A stretch of DNA of 64,000 nucleotides from Ostrinia nubilalis (GCF_963855985.1 NC_087093.1:7385501-7449500), one strand, 5' to 3'. Numbered from the stretch's first letter, positions 1-13,700 are shown. Program-made: numbers and translations. Notes: generated by a model from the sequence alone, not told the origin.

Positions 1-394
1 CGCTGTCACTGGGAGACGATTGATTGCGTTGGACATGGACAATGTATGGAGCCGTATCAGAGTCATTGTAGAATTTCCGTCCAATAGTGGCGGGAGCAGA
101 GCCCGAATTTGGCAAATCCTGGTCAATTGGAGTGGGAGTAGGAGGATCTACTGAAGGAGTTTTATCATCAGCGTTACTCGTACGACCATCAACCTTTTTC
201 TTTTCCTGTCCATGAAGTTTTCTTTTCTTGTGGCTACGTTTGAGAGCGGGGGGAGCAGTAAATGAATTTTCGGAATCTGTATCATTAGTTACCGTCACAT
301 AAAACCCTACTGAAGGAGAAGAGTGTCCAGGTGAGCTGATAGGCTCATCAAAAACAGGGGGAACTGATCCCCCTGGGTCAGGAGGATCGTTCAT
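1..394 (-). CDS. LINE ORF1 (gag-like) N-terminal part, partial
   Basis: Starts at the ATG read on the minus strand at 394-392 and stays open to the window edge (131 codons seen). It begins MNDPPDPGGS like ORF1 at 24268. This part is Ser/Pro/Asp-rich and probably disordered, with a basic stretch near residue 50 (KRSHKKRK). The family's RNA-binding CCHC knuckles would lie outside the window. It is a transposon protein, not a host gene. Confidence 0.85.
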   Translation of the reverse strand, partial: MNDPPDPGGSVPPVFDEPISSPGHSSPSVGFYVTVTNDTDSENSFTAPPALKRSHKKRKLHGQEKKKVDGRTSNADDKTPSVDPPTPTPIDQDLPNSGSAPATIGRKFYNDSDTAPYIVHVQRNQSSPSDS

Positions 395-584
395 GGTGAG
401 AGACGAAAATGAAAAAAAACTTACCGAATATCAGCTCAAATAACACTATCTACACAAAATATACGTACACAATAATAAATATTTACACTAACACTACTTT
501 CCTGATCACAATTACGCGAAAATTTATAAATAAAATCGGAAAGTTAAAAAAGACACCCGCCAAGTTTAACGTTTCCCGCGCTTT
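1..584 (-). mobile_element. 5' end of an I-group LINE, cut by the window edge
   Basis: On the minus strand this matches the first ~580 bp of the full-length LINE at 24074-29633 almost base for base: the 5' UTR beginning near AAAGCGCGGGAAACG and the start of ORF1. Similarity stops at 584, which is therefore the 5' end of the insertion. The rest of the element lies beyond base 1. The near identity means the family moved recently. Confidence 0.9.
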
Positions 585-1191
585 CCCATTATCCATTTAT
601 TACCTACCTACTATGTACCTACTTGGTGTAAAAAAACAGACTAAGCTGAAAATAACCCCCGACTGAGACAATAATTCTCATCAAAATAAATAGGTTCCGA
701 TAAATTCCCACATGCTAGTTAGGTACTGTCTGTACTTAGATCAGCCAATTTGTTCGCAAGCAAACGTAACTCCCAAAACAATTAGAAAGGATTGAATTTA
801 GTTCGATTGAAAATGCCAACAACAGACATCCGCTAATCATCCAAATGGATGAGGTACACGACGCTTTGACTTAATTTATAGCGTTTAATGAATCAGAACC
901 GAAGCTTAGGGAAAAGCCAAGCCGGAGAATATAGGTACTTCCTAATTGAGAGCCTTCTCCAGATGACAGCTGTTTCAGCGATCAATGGCGCTTTTCATTC
1001 TTGGGAAACTTCGAAATATCCCGTCTACCTCGAACGCTAGACAGCCTCCGAGACTTAAAGTTCCTACTTTATAGTACCCATCTACAATCTAATTGGATGA
1101 ATCGCGAATCGATTAGCAACAACGTTTTGTTTGTTTCACTTCTCTTGTAGCTTCAACGAAACTTCTAAAAATAAATGTTTCATTATTAGTT
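585..1191. other. intergenic, nothing recognised
   Basis: AT-rich sequence without a convincing ORF or repeat boundary. Confidence 0.5.
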
Positions 1192-1680
1192 TACTAGCGG
1201 CCGCCCGCGACTTCGTACGCGTGGATCTCGTTTCACCCCCCCTTCATCTATCTTACGCGGTTCAGATTTTTTCATACAAATGTTTTTTCCCGCTAACTCC
1301 CGTTCCCGTGGGAATTTTGCAATATCCTGTTGTAACTAAGCTTTAAGTTTACTAAGGTACCTGCATGCCAAATTTCAAGCGTCTATCTTACGCGGTTTAG
1401 ATTTTTTCATACAAATGTTTTTTCCCGCTAACTCCCGTTCCCGTGGGAATTTTGCAATATCCTGTTGTAACTAAGCTTTAAGTTTACTAAGGTACCTGCA
1501 TGCCAAATTTTAAGCGTCTAACTTAAGCGGTTTAGATTTTTCATTCAAAAGGATTTTCCCGCTAATTCCCGTTCCCGTGGGAATTCCTAAGTATCCTATA
1601 ACCTGCCCAGGAGTATGAAAAATAATGGTACCAAGTTTCGTTAAAATCCGTCGAGTAGTTTTTGTTTCTATAAGGAACAT

Positions 1681-1721
<41 letters not shown>

Positions 1722-1722
1722 A
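1192..1722 (+). repeat. dispersed repeat with internal tandem module and CAGA tail
   Basis: Opens with a GC-rich head (GCGGCCGCCCGCGACTTCG), then a ~138-bp module repeated (anchor TAACTAAGCTTTAAGTTTAC at about 1333 and 1471; a third copy is partial), then a unique 3' part (GTTAAAATCCGTCGAGTAG) and a (CAGA)n run at 1681-1718. The same module and 3' part recur at 47090-48195. Polarity and microsatellite tail look like a retrotransposon 3' end, but I see no coding sequence and cannot name the family. Confidence 0.7.
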
Positions 1723-3958
1723 ATTTTACTGATTGCATTTTTGGCATCAGTATCGATCACTAATCACCCCCTAATAGTTATTTTGGAAATATATTTCATG
1801 TACAGAATTGACCTCTCTACAGATTTATTATAAGTATAGAGTATAGATGAAAATTGTTTGCTCTAGTGAGAAATCTGTACAGAAATAAGAAAGCATCAAG
1901 GCTAGCCATCTACCTACGAGCATTAGGTACTTGCAGTAGAACATCATAGTTTAAATAATTAACTATTAAAATATTTATCGCAGTCCGCCGTTCCCTTCCA
2001 GTTTTATGGAGACATTTAAGTAGGTACCTAATTGCAAACTGCTGGCAGCAAAAGTTTTAAATGACATGAAAGATAGATAAGAAGTACCTACCTATGTGGC
2101 TGGTTCGCAGTAAGGTGGTTCAAGAAGTAATAATATAAATGGTAAATCTAATGACGTACCGTACCTATACATAAATTACAAAACCTTACGTATAGTTTTG
2201 TACTAGACACATTAAGGCAGGTAGGTAAACAATGTCTCTATTCTTCAAGACAGGTAACATCGAAAAGCTTCTTAGCGAATCAGAGCGCTTTACTTTTTGC
2301 ATCTTTGCACAGTATGCTTTATAAAAGTACATTGTAGGTAATAGCATTTTTCTTATAGACGCGAAACAATGGCCTAGCTAGACACAGGGCAATGTTAAGC
2401 ACGACTGCATGGAGATAGCTGCCAAAAGTCAGGTCGGTAGAGTTTAAAATCCTTTAGAGTTTCCTAGAATAACAGTAGCCGTATAGGTAAGTAATGAGCC
2501 GACTATTGGAGAGCGCAGCTAAGGGCCCTCGGTAGGACAGCGCCCCTGCGAAGTCGCCACTCGACCTAATGTAACGTGACTTCGGCAGAGCAATACGATT
2601 CAGATCGAGGCTCTGACATTCCTGAGGTCGGATGCATTCTGACCGGCATCGCGGCACATTGCTCGTAGGATATCAGCTTATCTCAATTAGAGACACACTC
2701 AACGTACTGCATTTTGTGGTACTGCGAATATTAAACCAAATACAGTTTATTTAAATGTAAGCTATATTCCTAAAGCAGTATTGCACCTGTTCATTATGCT
2801 AAAATCTAATTATTTCTAACGAATATGGGAAGGTATCATTGAATTAAAACAAACCATTTTCTTCGTTGTTTTTATTGTATGATAATGAGTTAATGACAGT
2901 TCTTTAACTACCGATGTTAGTGATATACCTAACCATGGATCCAAATAAATATTAAAACCACCCCTATGAGATAAAATATTAAAATGTTATTTTATAAATT
3001 TTGGTTACACACATTAAAGTAAATTGCCAATATAGAGCCGCACACCGCAAAATGTATCAAAATAACAATATTAAATGTCTGTTACAATAGTTTATTTGTT
3101 TTCAAGAGTAAATTTTTACCTACTTACGTAGTTAAAAATAAACTAAAAAAATACTTTTTAGAGTACCTAAATTGAAATAATTTAAATAATTATAGTACTT
3201 ACTTATTATATTATTGTCAAAGGAATATTTGTTTTTTTTTATGTTTGTCATGTTGATACAGAGTAGAGAGTAGGTAAATTATAATTTTAGTAAGTAGGAT
3301 TGTAATAATTATATTACTGTCAAACCAATATTCAAAGTAATGTTTGTCATGTTGATACATTTATTATGCGCAATGCCTTGTAACTCTTATTAATTGAAAA
3401 TATCCAAAACTATCGCAAGATTATAAATTGCTAAATATACTACTTCCAATATAACAGTAAATATTATAATAACACTCCCCGATCCGATTAACATCTTTAA
3501 CAATAAAACAATAATTTCGTTAAATAAACAATAATACGTTTCTAGCGTATGAACGAATAGGTACAAGTTTTATTTAGGTACATGCATACATAAAAGTACT
3601 AAAAATATACCATTAACACAATAACATAACCATAACTGCCTGTTATTCATAATAATTAAACTACATTCAAAACATCATATAAGATTTTAAATAAATCTTC
3701 TAGCCTGTATGTCTTTTTTAAGCTTCTCAAAATTAAGATATTTTTTGAAATAATAACACTATGCAACAAATTTTAAAAAAAAATCACTGGGTTCACAGTA
3801 TGTAATTATGATTTACCACCTTAATACTGTTTGAAATATTGAAATAAAATTGTTGTATCACATCAAGTTTATTAGTGAAACGCATTTATTGATTTTATTT
3901 AAAATTGTGTGAAATATGGACATAGATTGTTATTCTACATTAAAAAATTTTTTTTTTT
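1723..3958. other. intergenic, nothing recognised
   Basis: AT-rich sequence without a supported gene. A GC-richer island at about 2480-2670 contains a 67-codon minus-strand frame with no motif I recognise and no clear splice context, so it is not called. Confidence 0.5.
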
Positions 3959-4323
3959 TTATCGATTGGCTTTCCTCTTATGGTCGGTAGTGTCAGTATC
4001 CCTCTGGAGGCTCCAACAGTAATCTGCAAGCATCGCTGGCTCCCATCTACCTTGGTAACGCTTCTCATACTCTGCTATTTCTTGATGAAATCTTTCTCCG
4101 TGTTCATCACTTACTGAACCCATGTTATCCAGAAAGAAACTTAAATGGGAGTGTAAGAAATGAATTTTCAATGACATAGGTATTGCATCCTAGTTTGTGA
4201 TACGCATCCAGCATCCTGTAAATTTTTTCATGAAAATCTGGTGATTTGTGATTGCCTTTTAGGAGTAAATTGACCACAAACGTAACAAAATAAGTCAGGA
4301 GAATTAACACAAACACGCGGCAT
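3959..4323 (-). pseudogene. decayed copy of the arthropod FCYVCG / SDEHGERFH family
   Basis: Read on the minus strand it starts MPRVCVNSPDLFCYVCGQ at 4323. After a large internal deletion and frame changes it continues with [18 protein letters not shown] and ends with MLADYCWSLQRD. Both ends match the second decayed copy at 9721-10630. I know the pattern as a multicopy arthropod protein family with paired Cys motifs near the N-terminus; its function is unknown to me. No intron is visible, so it may be a processed copy or spread by a transposon. It is clearly broken. Confidence 0.65.
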
Positions 4324-7300
4324 TTTGTAGATTTATGAGTAATCTAAATGTTCTGATGACTTTTGTACACATCAATGATAACTACCCTCAACCAAATGTT
4401 GCGGAACGTAAATAAAGTAAGATTTCTATTATTTATGTTTTGGGACGTGATACAAAGTTATGAATTTCTTTTCTGTTGTTTACTAAGTATACCTAATACG
4501 AATCATCACTCGGGGTATCAGTGATTTTTTTGGTGTTGCATAGTGTAATAAGACCACTACAAATATGAATCACGATGTGGTATAATTGTAAATTATCTAA
4601 ACTTCACGAAACCTTAGAATAAATGATGAAATAATTTGGTGTGCAATTCAAGAAGGGCTTTGAAAAAACAATCAATGTTGAGAATAAAACATTAATTGAT
4701 CCACAGAGGCGTATCTAATTGTAAACAATTTCATAATTAACAATACAATAAAAGGGGGCATTTTGGTGGCATAATTTTAGTATTTATTCCATTAATAGAA
4801 AATTTAATCGAAATTATGCCACAATATGTCGCATCTAAATTTATGAGACCTATCGTTGATCCATATTATGATAGACATATTATAATGATTCATAGAGCAT
4901 AAGAAGGAATGTCATCAGTAGAAATTCTATGAGATTACACAATATTAAGTCTTACTGTTAGTATAAATTTACATTACACTGATATGGCAACATCATCAAG
5001 TTATAAGAAAGTGTATGGTAACAAATGTCGTCTCATAAGATAAAAGCCTAATTCCGAAAGATTTTAAAATACGGTAACAAAGTTTAGAGTAAAAAGTCTT
5101 CGTGTTATGTGTAAGTACTTACAACTAACGACTGATCGCTTGTGATGAAAGAGCACAATAACACCACGAATATTACACACTGCGTATCACTCCGACTTAA
5201 CTATCCATATAAAGAAGGGCAACACATTTATTTGAAACATGCAACATTTTTTATCGGCACCGACATCGGCAAATTTTTATTTATGATAAATCTTGCACGT
5301 TCCAAAGATTAAATGGAAATAGTAAGTAGGGAACTATATTTATAACCATTGCCAGAATGCAACTCTGATTTATATAGAAGCAGCATTTTTTATAGTCTAA
5401 ACGAGTTTTATAAATTATACAGTAATTTGCTTTTTGACATAATTATAAAACGCTGTAAAAAATAACTGATTTCTTGGTAAAAGTTGGGAACTACATTTGT
5501 TCCAGCCAGCCAATGTACAGCTTAGTGATCGTAATCTGGTTGACTACTTTTGGGTAGTCGCCGATCAATGACGCAAAAATGATAACTTTCCACAATTCTC
5601 CACATTTTAACATTGTTTATAAATATAGGAATAGATATTTATGAACAACAACTGTTCGTTAAATTATAACGGTATCATCTACAAATATCTATCACCTATT
5701 AATAACCTGACCATGACCTCTTAAAGCAAACTTGTATATTTCTGGTACTAAAATAAATATTTCTAACATGTAAAAATTTATCACTTTAAATATTGCCCGT
5801 CCTTAGTTGTATAATTACGCTATTAGCAACACAATATACAGTTATTATTGAAATCTTACTCTAACTTATTCGAGATAAAACACTACTATTATATTTAAAG
5901 CAACTCTAATGTACTACATTCTGGGAATGTTGTAATTATAATAATAATCAATAGGCATAACTACGAATATATACATAACACAAATTATACAAATACACTG
6001 TGATTACAATTCATAATGCTAACATTAAAAGTGAAATCGCGTTCTATTAAGAATATAACAAAAATATATTAAGAGATTCGTTCTTTGGAAGATTGTTGTT
6101 AGTCTTATATACGGATTAAATAATCCGCAATAAATAGTAAAAGTGCCTTCAAAGATCACTGAGAAAATGAGATACCTACGTCTTAAACGACAACCCACAA
6201 TGTAAACCAATGAAATATAAATGTAACATTATACACAATATAAATACTCCATAAGGCGAAGGCAATAATTTGCTACATGATTCTTTCGAATGCGTCAGTT
6301 CAAAGATGCTAGCGATTTTACTGAAATTTCGTTGAGTTTTAGAGCGCTCTATTTTACCGAAATAAGTCTCTATCACTACTCGCAATGCTAACGAAACTTA
6401 CTGTCGATATACATCTTAGAAGAATTAATAGTAAAAATTAACCTAATTTCACAAGATATTCTCTCTCCAGGGTGGCGTTTATAACGTGTAATATTTAGGA
6501 TGTAGTATGCTCATCGTAACTAACACCTTTCATTATCGGAGAAACATCAAATTCTTGAAAAAATACAACTAGTCATACGACAAGGTAGTTGAGCATAGTC
6601 ACCGTTTTAAATATTACAGCTTCTAAACCACCACTAGTATATTTGGTATTTCATAACGGAGAAAGAGTAGTCCGCATGACAACTGTTAAATTAGCTCGCT
6701 CGATTACTAGCCCTGGACTGGAATGTAATCCTCGTCTTAAATGTACTTGTCAAATGTTAAAAAATATACATTCATGATTTAGCATTTACAAAATTCGATA
6801 TGGAAAGATTATCCTCATGATAGAGATGTGAATCATCACAGATTGACGTCGTTCAATGATAAACACGACGACACACGAAGTTCACGAACTACATTGACCT
6901 CAATACATTTCGTTACTTAATTATAAGACTTTCGTAATCAGAATTTAAAATAGCCTTTACAACTTTACCTTTACAAGAGTACACATCTAATGTCGTCATT
7001 GAAGCAGGACATTTAGCTAGCTCCGCATAACCTACAGAACCTATTTACTTCACCAGTAAAGCCTTGGACTTTAACAAAGCCAAAGCAAACTTATCTATCA
7101 TGTTTTAAGACCGCGCCGCGCCGGTTCGCTTATTTTTTGCACATTTATCCTAATCATGTTCATTTCTTGCTTATCTCAGACACTAATCTCAATAAACAGA
7201 TCTTAGATAACTTCAGAGGTATTTCGACAAAATAGCTTAATAATACGTTTACATTTTATTTAACCATTCAGCTACACCGAAATCTTTGAATCAGCGGATT

Positions 7301-7480
7301 TTTGTAGGAATAATAAAATAACTAAATACACAAAAATATTTGATCGTAGTATATTAAATTAAACCACTGACAAATAAACGGCGTTGATACGTTACCAATC
7401 TAACAAAAAAATTGTGATGAAAAAAACATATAGCGACGTCATGTGCGAACGTAGCGTTTGAGGGATTATACTTCCGACAT
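4324..7480. other. gene-poor AT-rich region, nothing recognised
   Basis: No ORF with family features on either strand. The last part lies downstream of the syntrophin stop and may be its 3' UTR; a minus-strand AATAAA is at 7260-7255. Confidence 0.4.
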
Positions 7481-7732
7481 TCATACTAAAAACGTCGAAT
7501 CCCGGTTGTCACAATCGACGTGAATCACGTCCGATACGCCTCGGCTGTCGCGATCAAAATGACCGACGTCCGACACGGGTCGAACGTCGCGATCAAAATG
7601 GCCGGCGTCTAACACTCGTCGGGGGTTATGATCTATGTAGCCAGTAACCGATGCGTCTAAGACATCGCGCTCAGTGTAACCGGCGTCGGACGCGCGTCTA
7701 CGGCCACGAGCGTCGGGCGCGTCGGAGGCGGG
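7481..7732 (-). other. in-frame 83-codon ORF directly after the syntrophin stop, 39-bp repeats
   Basis: The frame of syntrophin stays open for 83 codons after its TAA (7735-7733), to a TGA at 7483-7481. The DNA is a degenerate tandem repeat of period 39 bp, about five units (about 7506-7700), which encodes 13-residue units such as VSDVGHFDRDSRG and VLDAGHFDRDVRP. It could be a stop-readthrough extension, a remnant of a longer C-terminus, or a 3'-UTR minisatellite that is open only because 39 is a multiple of 3. Confidence 0.45.
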
Positions 7733-10700
7733 TTATAGCGGCTGCGCGGCGGCGTCGGGCGGGAGCGCGTGCACGCGCGCAGACAGCAGGTTGTGCAGGA
7801 TGAACACCGCCGGCTTCGGGCTGCCCTCCATGTCCAGCTCCTAGTTGAGGCATTAGGGTTAATAACCTATTCTGTCCCACTGACCAACTACAATATCCCT
7901 TCAAAGCCCCGCGAATCAAGACGCAATAGGTAACATGAATAGGGTATTTTTATTTGTCAATTTAACAAATAATTACATAGTTATGGTGCGTTGAAGTTCC
8001 GCGAGACGTCACAAAGTGCGGCACTTTTATGCACTCATTGACGTCACGGGCCTCTTCTTATGAACTTTGGCGCGCTTTATCTCTTTAAATTTTCATTAGT
8101 TTGAAAAAGTGAAAAATACGTGTAGAGTATTTTTTGATAAGTTAACTGACGGACTAATTAAAACTCTTGCTTTTTGACCCAGGAAACATCCCTATTGTTA
8201 CTTGGGGATTGATGGGCTATGCCACGGAAATCATGCAACAAGTGTCCACTCGGCACTGCATAATGTGTCACTCAGTAGAGGTGTTTACTATACAGGGGAA
8301 ACGATAAGTCATCATCATCATCTCAGCCATAGAACGTCCACTGCTGAACATAGGCCTCCCCCAATGCTTTCCATGTTGCCCGGTTGGTAGCGGCCTGCGT
8401 CCAGCGCCTAAACGAACTAAAGTCGCTGACATAGCCCGATGGATTAGCAAGCTGAAGTGGCAATGGGCAGGGCACATAGTACGCAGAACTGACGGCCGAT
8501 GGGGCAGCAAGGTTCTGCGTACCGGAAAACGCAGCGTGGGACGTCCACCCACAAGGTGGACCGACAACATCCTGTATATTGGTAAGATAACAACCGATTC
8601 TAGACATAGTGAAAATTATTTTATTTAAATAGAATTTGGGTTTTCAATAAATAAATGATTTCCGATTTGTCTGTTTACAACAAAATTCACGAGGTATCGT
8701 CTTAAGGTAGTGACTCACCAGCGTGTCGGGGTCGGCGAAGTGAAGCCAGAGCGCGGCGCGGTCGTCGTCGGCGGAGGCGCGCAGCGCGTGCAGCGGCCGC
8801 CGGAACAGCGCGCGCGCGCCGCCGCGGCCCAGCGAGCCCGCCGCCTCCCACACGCACACGCCGCCCGCGCCCAGCGACAGCCGCGCGCACGCGCCGCGGA
8901 AGCGGCAGCCTGGGGGCGCAACCGAACTTAATGGCGGTTATCACACTGCGCCGCGCTCCGCCGCGGAGCGCAGGACGACATATTTAATCATTGTATGCAA
9001 GTATCTCAGTTTGTATAGAAAACACGCGCTCTTACGTAAAATCTGAAAATATCTCAGAGTTCCAATTTTCAGCGTGACAATAAGTGCCTCCGTACTGTCA
9101 AATAGTTGCTAAAAACGGTTCTGTTTGACGTGACAGAGAAGGCATCACGCATCTCTTTTTATCAAACAGTGTTGCTGCTAGTGTCATTTTACTCGCTCAG
9201 TTCTTCTTTGTTGTTCTATTCCGCTAGGTATATTAACTTAACGAGCCGAACATGGCTGCGTGTACTCACGGAAGATTAACTCGGGCTGCGCGCGCATAGC
9301 ATGGTGCGTCCCGTCGACTAACGCGGCCAGTAGGCCTAGGATACACGCTACGATAAACTTTTGTCGAAGCATTTTATCGATTTTAAACTAAATCGATAAA
9401 ATGCTTCGACAACGTCAACTTTGTACGATATACATTTGTCGTCTAAAATCGTCGATAAGATTTTACCACGGCACGCATCCTAGCCCGGCAGGTATTGCGG
9501 CGTGTCTTCATTCCTCGATAATAACACTGGTCAACAAAATTTTAACTTTATCGTGCCACACGGACTTTTGTGATATTTTTTACTTTAATTGGTGATTGTA
9601 AGAAAAAATAAACAGTTAAAAAAAATTTGCTAGACAAGGATTTTATTATATTGAATAATTTAAAATATTAAGAAAAAACACAGATCTCGTATATCAAAAG
9701 CTTATTTTTTTATAAATGACTTAATAATCTAAGATTTTCTTGATATATTTAGCTTCTGGTTGGTCCCTCTTAATTGTCCAGCAGTAATCTGCGAACATAA
9801 TTGGGCTCCATAATGCCCTGGTACCGCTTTTCCATATTAGAAATGACCTGATGAACCTCTCACCGTGCTCGTCGCTGACAGCCCCTAAATTTTCAGAAAA
9901 ATATCCAGGTGCGAGTCTAAAAAATGGATCTGAAGTGACATGTTGCAATCCAACGCTTGATATGACAATACTAGCTCGCTAACCAACTCTCTGTAGCTGT
10001 CACTCTTGTGGTTATCCAAAAAATTTACAACAACATTTTTAAAAGCCTTCCCTATGCAGATTTTTCTAAATCGCTTAATTTTTCTTCAAATCTTGAATCA
10101 TTCATTAACACCCTAATTTGAGGGCCAACAAAATTAGCCTCTTTTATCTTTGCATCAATTTTTACGGACAACAGATTGACCTGAAGTGGACGGTTGTGAA
10201 TTGTCGTTCTCAACAGAGACGTAGTTGCAACTGGTATTAGTTCTGGCAATTTTTTACAATGAGAGACTGGTCTGAAAGCCGAAGATAAGTTAGGGTAAAT
10301 AACTGTGTTTTTTTTTTCTTGTAATTTATACCTTTTATGTCAGTGAGACAAAAATAGCAATCAGAAACGTGATCTCGCTGTTCAGTCCATATCATAAGTC
10401 AGCAAACGGCATAGATCGTGCACCTTTGTTCAAGACATGAGGGGATATTATGCAACAGACATGAGGGGCCCCCAGGATTTGTCTTGATAACTACAGAAAA
10501 ACCAAAACATTGGTGATAACTGATAACACTCCAACACAAGATTCGTAAAATTTCGTTTTTGTTTTTTGAATGTAAGTTCTCCGCAAACATAACAAAAAGA
10601 GTTAGGATCATTATTACACTTCCTCGACATGTTCACAGGGTTAATAAATCCAAAAAAGTGTTCAAATTCAACGACAATTTTTTTTTATAACGATTTACTT

Positions 10701-13700
10701 GTAAGCGTTTCTGTTAATTTACTGCCGTAGTGCTAGTTATGAGTATTACCGTATCACAACAAAGATGAGGCTAATTGACATATGACAACTGTGTTTTAAT
10801 AATGAGAGTAGATTGATAAAACAAAATTAGCTATCAAAGTTCGTGTGGCAAAACCAGTGTTGACCAGTGTAATATGCAACATCTACTCACGGAAGGTGAA
10901 CTCGGGCTGCGCGCGCACAGCATGATGCGCGCCGTCCACCAGCGCGCCGGCCACGGCGGCCAGGTCGTGCGGCGTGTCGGCGCGCAGCGCGCGCACGCAC
11001 AGGCCGGCCGGCGTGCCCGCGCGCACGCCCAGCGCGGCCGCCTGCGCGCCGCCGCGCCGCCACCACGCCAGCCGCGTGGCCGCCAGGCTGAAGCTCTCGC
11101 TGGGCGCGCACCACGCCTCGCCCGACCACGGCGCCGCCTCGTACAGCCTGCGTCAACCAGCGCAACTTGCATTATGTAGTAGTAGTAGAGTAGATGTTTT
11201 TAACCGCCTCTGTGGTCTAGTGGTAAAACCACCTGCTTCAGACGCAGAGGTCCCGGGTTCGATTCCCAGTGGGGGCAGATTTTTCTGTTCGGTTTGGTTG
11301 GTGGTAGGGCTTGTTCTAAGTCCGCCTGGCTAGCTACCACCATCTTACCTAAGTCTGTCGCCATAACAACAATGTTAACAGCATTGTTGTGTTCCGGCAG
11401 TTAGAGGTAAGATAGGCAATTCCTCCGTGGTTGAGGATTCCGGGTGAAGCTCGCTTCCACCTTCGGCCTGATCGTCACTTACCATCAGGTGAGATACAGG
11501 CCAAGAGCTTCCTCGTTGTGGATAAAAAAAAATTATACTTGTCAATTTGAACATAAATTATTGTAATGCAAGTTATCGTCGCTAGTGAGCCTCAACAATA
11601 GTTTCTACAATGTCTAATGTAGGTCTGGCGTTCACTATACTCGGCGCAGACTCGTGGCAGGCGGTGTCAAAACGTGTCAAGTGACAAGCCCCGCCCACCA
11701 ACTTGACAGAAAAATTAAATAAAAATTTAGTTACCTGCTTATCTACTTAACAAACACGTGTAAATCAGCCTTAAGACTTTGATAATATGGTACTTGCGTC
11801 ATTTGTTTGTTAAAAATACAGGTAAAATTACGTACCTCAACTCTCTGTCCGTTATAGCCACAAAGGTCGGCTGCCAGCCTTCTGCTTCATCGGAACTGTC
11901 TGACCCGCCAGATGCACTTATCTGAAAAAAAAAGATTCTTGACTAAGTCAAAGTCAACTAACAATTGCAATATGTAATAGCATGTGTCGTTCCTAATGCA
12001 GAAGTGTAGTTACGATTCATAAGGCCAATCTTATTTAATTTTTATTTCGCAGTAAGCAAATCATGGTTTTTTTTTATGTGTGGGAGGCAAACGAGCATGC
12101 AGATCACCTGATGGTAAGTGATTACCGTCGCCCATAGATACCCGCAGTCCCAGGGGCGTTACAGGTGCGTTGCCGGCCTTTTAAGATGAAGATACGCTCT
12201 CTTCTTGAAAGCTTGCACGTCGTATCGGTCCGTAAATTAATTCAAACATGATAATTACAATATCAAAATTCTATTTAGTCCATCAGACAGATAATAAAAA
12301 ATGTTGGACAATATTTTTAATTTTTTTTCATAATCGAATAATTACAGTTTTACATTGAGTTGAAATGTCGCGTGACGTCACTTTTGAGTAAAAAATCTAC
12401 TCAAGCGTGACGTAACAAAAAAGAAAATAAAAAATATGAGTCTTGTATTTTCTAATTATCTGTCTGATGGACAAATAGTTGAAATTTTGTCATCTTGACT
12501 ATTATCTCACATGATCCTGCGGCGGGCGGCGGGCCAGCCAGCCGGCGTAGCGCACGTCGCCGACGAGCGGGCGCAGGCGCGGGCGCGCGCGGGCCAGCGC
12601 GGCGCGGGCGGCGCGGCGCGCGGCGGCGTGCAGCGCGCGGTGCCAGCCCGCCGCCGTGCCCGCCGACCCCGCCCGCAGCGCCAGCGCGTGCACCCCGTCC
12701 GGAGAGTACACCTCGATCGTGCGCTCCTCTGCGACAAGAGATTGGAACATTTTCATACATTTTTCACAAAATAGGTAACAAAGAAATAGTTTATTTCATT
12801 TTCAAACGTTCATAATTTTTTTTTGCGTCCATTTTGTGGTTGGGGCGTTCGTATAGCTGGAGATAGAACCTCCCTAAATTCATTCCGTTAGTTAACGTAT
12901 TGTGACTCCGCTTGCGTAGCGAGATACACAGGCTTCAAATTAAAACGGGTCATTATGACCCGGCGTCATCGGTGGCGCGGTGATTTTGTGACTTACTACT
13001 TTATTCGCTTATTTTGTGTTTAGTGCTAGCTCATGTTGTTCTTTTTTAAGTTTTAGTCAAAATGTCTTTGTTAAATGATCCAGCAAGAATGTAGCGTTGC
13101 TGGAAGAGTCGGATTCCGAGATTGAAGAATTTCAGGCTGTAATAGCCAGAACTTAAAAATGGCAACGAATGTGAAAAAGACGCAAGTAATGGGACTCAGT
13201 CTTCGGATAATCTCGAACTTGCATTAGTACGACGCCGGCAAGTGCGTCATGCCACATTTACATGCCCAGACCATTTGATTACATACTGCACCAGTTGCAG
13301 CAGTTCCATGGCTCTGAATGATGAAGTAGAAGACTGATCTCATTGTATCTGCATATAAAAAGTTGATTTTATCTCTTTTTCACTATATAACATTGTTGAT
13401 TCCTATTAATATTAAAAATCTTTACCAAAAACAAAAAATATAGACTCAAATGTGTTTCTATATAGCCTGACCAGGAACATAAAAACCCTGGCATAGAGGC
13501 GCGTCAATTGCATTTGATAGTGCAACACTGAGTACAGTCGTACCTGTGTTAAATTAATAGGCTAACTTTATGTATCAGGATTCAGGATTACGCGCTAATT
13601 TGTTATTTTCATAAATTAACGAAAAAATATTATTATAGGTAACCTGATTTAAATAAATTAAATGAAACCATCAATCGAGCTAGTAGAATTTATTTTATTA

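Noticed and set aside
1681..1718. CRISPR-like or regulatory repeat
   Set aside because: A plain CAGA microsatellite at a retroelement end.
2454..2657. Small gene in a GC-rich island
   Set aside because: No recognisable motif, no splice or poly(A) context.
11206..11278. A tRNA gene
   Set aside because: A and B boxes are present but the acceptor stem does not pair and a SINE body follows; the same holds at 18398, 33726 and 46389.
10834..11333. Long open frames on the plus strand across the GC-rich block
   Set aside because: They are Ala/Arg-rich shadows of syntrophin exon 5, running into the tRNA-like SINE; the minus frame has the domain match and splice sites.
12452..12815. Several overlapping GC-rich ORFs on both strands
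   Set aside because: Shadows of syntrophin exon 3; only the minus frame with [11 protein letters not shown] fits a family and joins its neighbours in phase.
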